A stretch of DNA of 64,000 nucleotides from an uncultured Marivita sp. (GTDB lineage: Bacteria; Pseudomonadota; Alphaproteobacteria; Rhodobacterales; Rhodobacteraceae), in the NCBI RefSeq assembly GCF_947488135.1, contig NZ_CANKYW010000003.1, forward strand, positions 124,001 through 188,000, written 5' to 3'. Below are positions 60,889 to 64,000 of this stretch, piece after piece. The notes under the pieces were generated by a model that saw only the letters and a program-made list of their open reading frames with translations, had not been told where the DNA came from and ran no database searches. Position 1 is the stretch's first letter; each line of letters starts with the position of its first letter. The translations under genes were made by a program, and so were the position numbers.

Positions 60889-62271
60889 ATGCCCATCCAC
60901 ACAGTGACGGATCACGCGCATTCCGACATCGAGGATATCTACTCCACCAGATCGTCCGAACGCAGCCTGCCGAAGTACCGGATGCCCGACGGGCTGACCG
61001 AACCGCACGCGGCCTACGCGCTGGTGCGCGACGAACTGCTTCTGGACGGCAACGCGCGCCAGAACCTCGCGACCTTCTGCACCACATGGGTCGAGGACGA
61101 GGTCAAACAGCTCATGACTGACGCTGTCGACAAGAACATGATCGACAAGGACGAGTACCCCCAGACCGCCGAGATCGAGAGCCGCTGCGTCCATATCCTC
61201 GCCGATCTGTGGCACGCCGAGAAATCGTGGGACACAATCGGCTGTTCGACCACCGGGTCGAGCGAGGCCGCCATGCTGGGTGGGCTGGCGCTCAAGTGGA
61301 AATGGCGCGCCCGGCGCGAGGCCGAGGGCGAGGACACGAGCAAGCCCAACATCGTGACCGGCCCGGTTCAGATCTGCTGGAAGAAATTTGCGCGTTACTT
61401 CGATGTCGAAATTCGCGAAGTACCCTTGAAAGGTGACGCGCTCGGTCTTCAACCGGACGACCTGCGCGACTACTGCGACGAGAACACCATCGGCGTGGTG
61501 GCAACGCTGGGTGTCACTTTCACAGGCATCTACGAACCGGTAGAGGCGCTGGCCCGCGAGCTTGACGCGATGCAACGCGATCTGGGGCTGGATATTCCGA
61601 TCCATGTGGACGCGGCCTCGGGTGGATTCATCGCGCCTTTCATCCAGCGCGATCTGGTCTGGGATTTCCAGATCGAGCGGGTGCGGTCGATCAATGCGTC
61701 CGGGCATAAATACGGACTTGCCCCCTTGGGCGTCGGTTGGGTGGTCTGGGCCTCCAAGGACGATCTGCCCGACGATCTGGTTTTCTATGTCGACTACCTC
61801 GGCGGCAATATGCCCACCTTCGCGCTCAACTTCTCGCGCCCGGGCGGCGAGATCATCGCGCAATACTACAATTTCCTGCGGCTGGGGCGCGAAGGCTATA
61901 CCGCGATCCAGCAGAGTTGCTCGGATACGGCGCAATGGCTCGGCGCCGAGCTGGCGAAGCTCGGACCGTTCGACATGGTCTATGACGGCCATGGCGGCCT
62001 GCCCGCCGTTGCCTACAAGCTGACAGACGGCGATCACGGCTTCACGCTCTATGACCTGTCCGAACGGGTGCGGATGCGCGGCTGGCAGATCGCCTCCTAC
62101 CCGCTGCCTGCGGACCGGGAAAAGACCGTGGTTCAGCGTATCCTGATTCGCCATGGCGTCAGCCGCGATCTGGCCGCGCTGTTGCTGGAAGACATCAAAC
62201 GCGCGCTGGAACATCTGTCGCAAAACCCGGTCCCGAATTCGACCGCCGGGCCGGGGTTTCATCATGGCTGA
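60889..62271 (+). CDS. Glutamate decarboxylase
   Basis: 460-residue PLP enzyme of the GadA/B type: glutamate plus a proton gives GABA and CO2. The PLP lysine is Lys274 in NASGHKYG, matching E. coli Lys276 in position. Substrate and cofactor segments [22 protein letters not shown] and ARPGGE-like [14 protein letters not shown] are present. It ends GFHHG; a C-terminal His closes the active site at neutral pH in E. coli GadB, so pH gating may be conserved. Consuming a cytoplasmic proton, it would protect from acid made by the Pta-Ack pathway. Its stop overlaps the antiporter start by 8 bases. Confidence 0.94.
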   Translation: MPIHTVTDHAHSDIEDIYSTRSSERSLPKYRMPDGLTEPHAAYALVRDELLLDGNARQNLATFCTTWVEDEVKQLMTDAVDKNMIDKDEYPQTAEIESRCVHILADLWHAEKSWDTIGCSTTGSSEAAMLGGLALKWKWRARREAEGEDTSKPNIVTGPVQICWKKFARYFDVEIREVPLKGDALGLQPDDLRDYCDENTIGVVATLGVTFTGIYEPVEALARELDAMQRDLGLDIPIHVDAASGGFIAPFIQRDLVWDFQIERVRSINASGHKYGLAPLGVGWVVWASKDDLPDDLVFYVDYLGGNMPTFALNFSRPGGEIIAQYYNFLRLGREGYTAIQQSCSDTAQWLGAELAKLGPFDMVYDGHGGLPAVAYKLTDGDHGFTLYDLSERVRMRGWQIASYPLPADREKTVVQRILIRHGVSRDLAALLLEDIKRALEHLSQNPVPNSTAGPGFHHG

Positions 62272-64000
62272 CCGATTGAAGTATCGTCTGGCAGCTTTTG
62301 TGCCGGTCTCGCTTTTGGCCAAGCCGGCCTTTGCGCAGGAGGGGGCGGTTGCCGAAGCGGAACGGGTCATCGGACAGGTCTTTGACCGTGTCGAGCCGGT
62401 GACGGAAGAAGGCCTTCACGGCTTCTTCCAACTGCTCGGCAATCAGCCGATCGCTTTCATCCTGCTGGCGCTGGCCCTTGGGACGCTGATCGGCAAGGCC
62501 AGCGTCAAGGGCATCTCCCTCGGCTCCACGGCGGGCACGCTTCTGGTGGGGGTAATCCTGTCGATGATCGCCGAGGCCGCGTTCGACATCACCTATTCGA
62601 TCCCTGGCATCCTGTCGTCCTTCATGCTGCTTTTGTTCATGTATGCGCTTGGGCTGAAGGTCGGGCCACAATTCTTTTCCGGACTGCGCAAGGGCGGTCT
62701 GGCCTTCGTCGGGATCGGCCTCACGGTCTGGATCCTGAACTGGGTGATCTGCTATTTCGGCGCGGCGTTGGCGGGGCTGGACCCGGGTTACGCGACCGGC
62801 CTCATCTCGGGCAGTTACACGATCACCGCGATCCTCGGCGTCGGGCAAAGCGCGCTGGACAGTGGCGCCTATCTCCCGCCCGACGGGATCAGCGCGGAGG
62901 AGGTGGGTGCCAACATGGCCGCCGCCTATGCGATCAGCTACGTGCTTTCCAGCGTCGGGATCATCCTGCTGATCCGCTACCTGCCGCGCATCTTCGGGCA
63001 TGATGCGGCCGCCGACGCCAAGCTGGCCGAGGCGGAATATAGTGGCGGCGCCACCGATCCCGTGCCCGGCGCGCCCGGGGCGCTGACCATGGGCTTTTCC
63101 CCCTACGATCTGCGCGCCTTCACCGTGACCCACAAGGGCTTCATAGGTCGCAGTGTCGCGCAATTGGCATCGGACTTCCCCAAGGCTCCCATCCTGCGGG
63201 TCGTGCGGGATGGCGCAGTTCTGGACCCCGCCGATAATCCCACAATCGCGTCAGGCGACATCGTCACCGTACGCGCAAACGTGCATGATTTGATCCTCGA
63301 AGAGGGCGAGCTGATCGGACCGGAATCCGACGATATCCTCGCGCGAAACATCCCGATGGAGGTGGCCGACATCCATGTCGGATCCCATGCGGTCAGCGGG
63401 AAATCGTTGACGGAGCTGGAACGCGAAGGCCATGGCGGTGTGGAGGTACAGGCGCATTTTCGCGCGGGCAACGAACTGCCGCTCGGGCCGCAGAGCGACG
63501 TGCGCTTCGGCGATGTGCTGCGCCTGACGGGCCCTGATGCCGCGCTCAAGGCGGCGGCGCACCAGCTTGGCGGGCGGGCGATCCTGCCCTCGTTCAAGTC
63601 CGAGGTGCTTTACCTCGCGCTGGCCATGCTGGTGGGTTACCTCGTCGGTATCGTCACGGTGACGATCTCCGGCATCCCTTTCGCGCTCGGCACATCCGCG
63701 GGCTGCATCCTTGCGGGCGTCGCGGTCAGTTATGTCCGCAGCCGCAACCCCGAGTTCGGCGGCCCGGTGCATGAAGGCGCGCGCAGTTTCCTGCAAGATT
63801 TCGGCCTGAACACGTTTGTGGCCGTGCTGTCGGCGAATGTCGGACCCAAAGTCATCTCGGCCTTGGGGGGTGACACGATCCTCTGGCTGGCGCTGATCGG
63901 AACGGCCGGTGCGCTTATCCCGCCCCTGATCGCCTTCTGGGTCGGGATCAAGGTCTTTGGCCTGAATTCCGTCATCGCCGATGGGGCCACGACCGGCGGG
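62264..64000 (+). CDS. AspT/YidE-type antiporter (AAE family), 3-prime truncated by window end
   Basis: At least 579 residues, cut by the window edge. AAE-family layout: hydrophobic half one (about 45-240), a cytoplasmic part with two TrkA_C-like domains ([47 protein letters not shown]), then the second hydrophobic half with the [16 protein letters not shown]-like motif. AspT exchanges aspartate for alanine. Directly coupled to glutamate decarboxylase here, so glutamate/GABA exchange is the natural inference, replacing the usual GadC. The N-terminus ([19 protein letters not shown]) looks like a cleavable signal, unusual for the family. Start ATG 62264 overlaps the gad stop. Confidence 0.88.
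   Translation, partial: MADRLKYRLAAFVPVSLLAKPAFAQEGAVAEAERVIGQVFDRVEPVTEEGLHGFFQLLGNQPIAFILLALALGTLIGKASVKGISLGSTAGTLLVGVILSMIAEAAFDITYSIPGILSSFMLLLFMYALGLKVGPQFFSGLRKGGLAFVGIGLTVWILNWVICYFGAALAGLDPGYATGLISGSYTITAILGVGQSALDSGAYLPPDGISAEEVGANMAAAYAISYVLSSVGIILLIRYLPRIFGHDAAADAKLAEAEYSGGATDPVPGAPGALTMGFSPYDLRAFTVTHKGFIGRSVAQLASDFPKAPILRVVRDGAVLDPADNPTIASGDIVTVRANVHDLILEEGELIGPESDDILARNIPMEVADIHVGSHAVSGKSLTELEREGHGGVEVQAHFRAGNELPLGPQSDVRFGDVLRLTGPDAALKAAAHQLGGRAILPSFKSEVLYLALAMLVGYLVGIVTVTISGIPFALGTSAGCILAGVAVSYVRSRNPEFGGPVHEGARSFLQDFGLNTFVAVLSANVGPKVISALGGDTILWLALIGTAGALIPPLIAFWVGIKVFGLNSVIADGATTGG

Noticed and set aside
1-64000. CRISPR arrays, tRNA/rRNA genes, insertion sequences, prophage genes
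   Set aside because: I looked for direct-repeat arrays, transposase or integrase motifs and tRNA-like cloverleafs and saw none; tRNA detection by eye is limited, so a computed scan would be needed to exclude one fully.

Overview
The window is high-GC, densely coded bacterial DNA. Its family content points to an alphaproteobacterium of the Rhodobacterales (Roseobacter/Paracoccaceae type): TTT, TRAP-DctP and TRAP-TAXI importers, phasin/PHA genes, a fused MaoC-phosphotransacetylase, and FnrL-like TTGAY-N4-RTCAA boxes. This placement is inferred from the kinds of genes and from regulatory motifs; no rRNA or other marker gene is present. I saw no tRNA, rRNA, CRISPR array, insertion sequence or phage gene.

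Region 1 (0.2-12.7 kb, mostly + strand) is a carboxylate and sugar-acid uptake and catabolism block. It holds a tripartite tricarboxylate transporter (tctC-tctB-tctA, with two tandem terminators after tctC), an acyl-CoA ligase, a ketopantoate-reductase-like enzyme, a small VOC/RidA pair on the opposite strand, an IlvD/Edd sugar-acid dehydratase, an SDR dehydrogenase, and a DctP-DctQ-DctM TRAP system. Region 2 (12.8-17 kb) is an RND efflux pair (adaptor plus pump) behind a palindromic operator.

Region 3 (17-24 kb) is a peptide-type ABC import operon with a DppC-DppD fusion, divergent from a DUF1028 gene. Three copies of an ATTTATCATGATAAAT-type palindrome lie before the neighbouring FadR/GntR regulator gene and in the divergent promoter, which suggests that this regulator controls both itself and the operon. 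Region 4 (24-29.7 kb) is a D-amino-acid-dehydrogenase-like oxidoreductase, a fused TRAP permease and a TAXI binding protein, with a divergent LysR regulator.

Region 5 (29.8-40.6 kb, - strand) starts with a complete tripartite RND efflux system (adaptor, pump, outer-membrane factor) and a DUF1499 membrane protein, and ends at a strong intrinsic terminator. Beyond it lie a heterodimeric ABC exporter pair and a small secreted beta-trefoil (ricin-type) protein. Both ABC genes are broken: one has a one-base frameshift, the other an in-frame TAG directly after its signature motif.

Region 6 (40.6-64 kb) is the most coherent part. Six FNR/FnrL-type boxes precede every apparent transcription unit: a membrane stress protein-ferritin-HdeD-CMD-FtsH-zinc-finger operon; a tandem universal stress protein; a phasin; a PHA synthase-FabI-thiolase-small protein-Pta-AckA-outer-membrane-factor operon; a divergent HlyD-RbbA-YhhJ ABC operon; and a glutamate decarboxylase-AspT-type antiporter unit that runs off the end of the window. 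I read it as an oxygen-limitation survival island combining carbon/reductant storage as PHA, ATP from acetyl phosphate, acid consumption, iron storage, membrane proteolysis and export.
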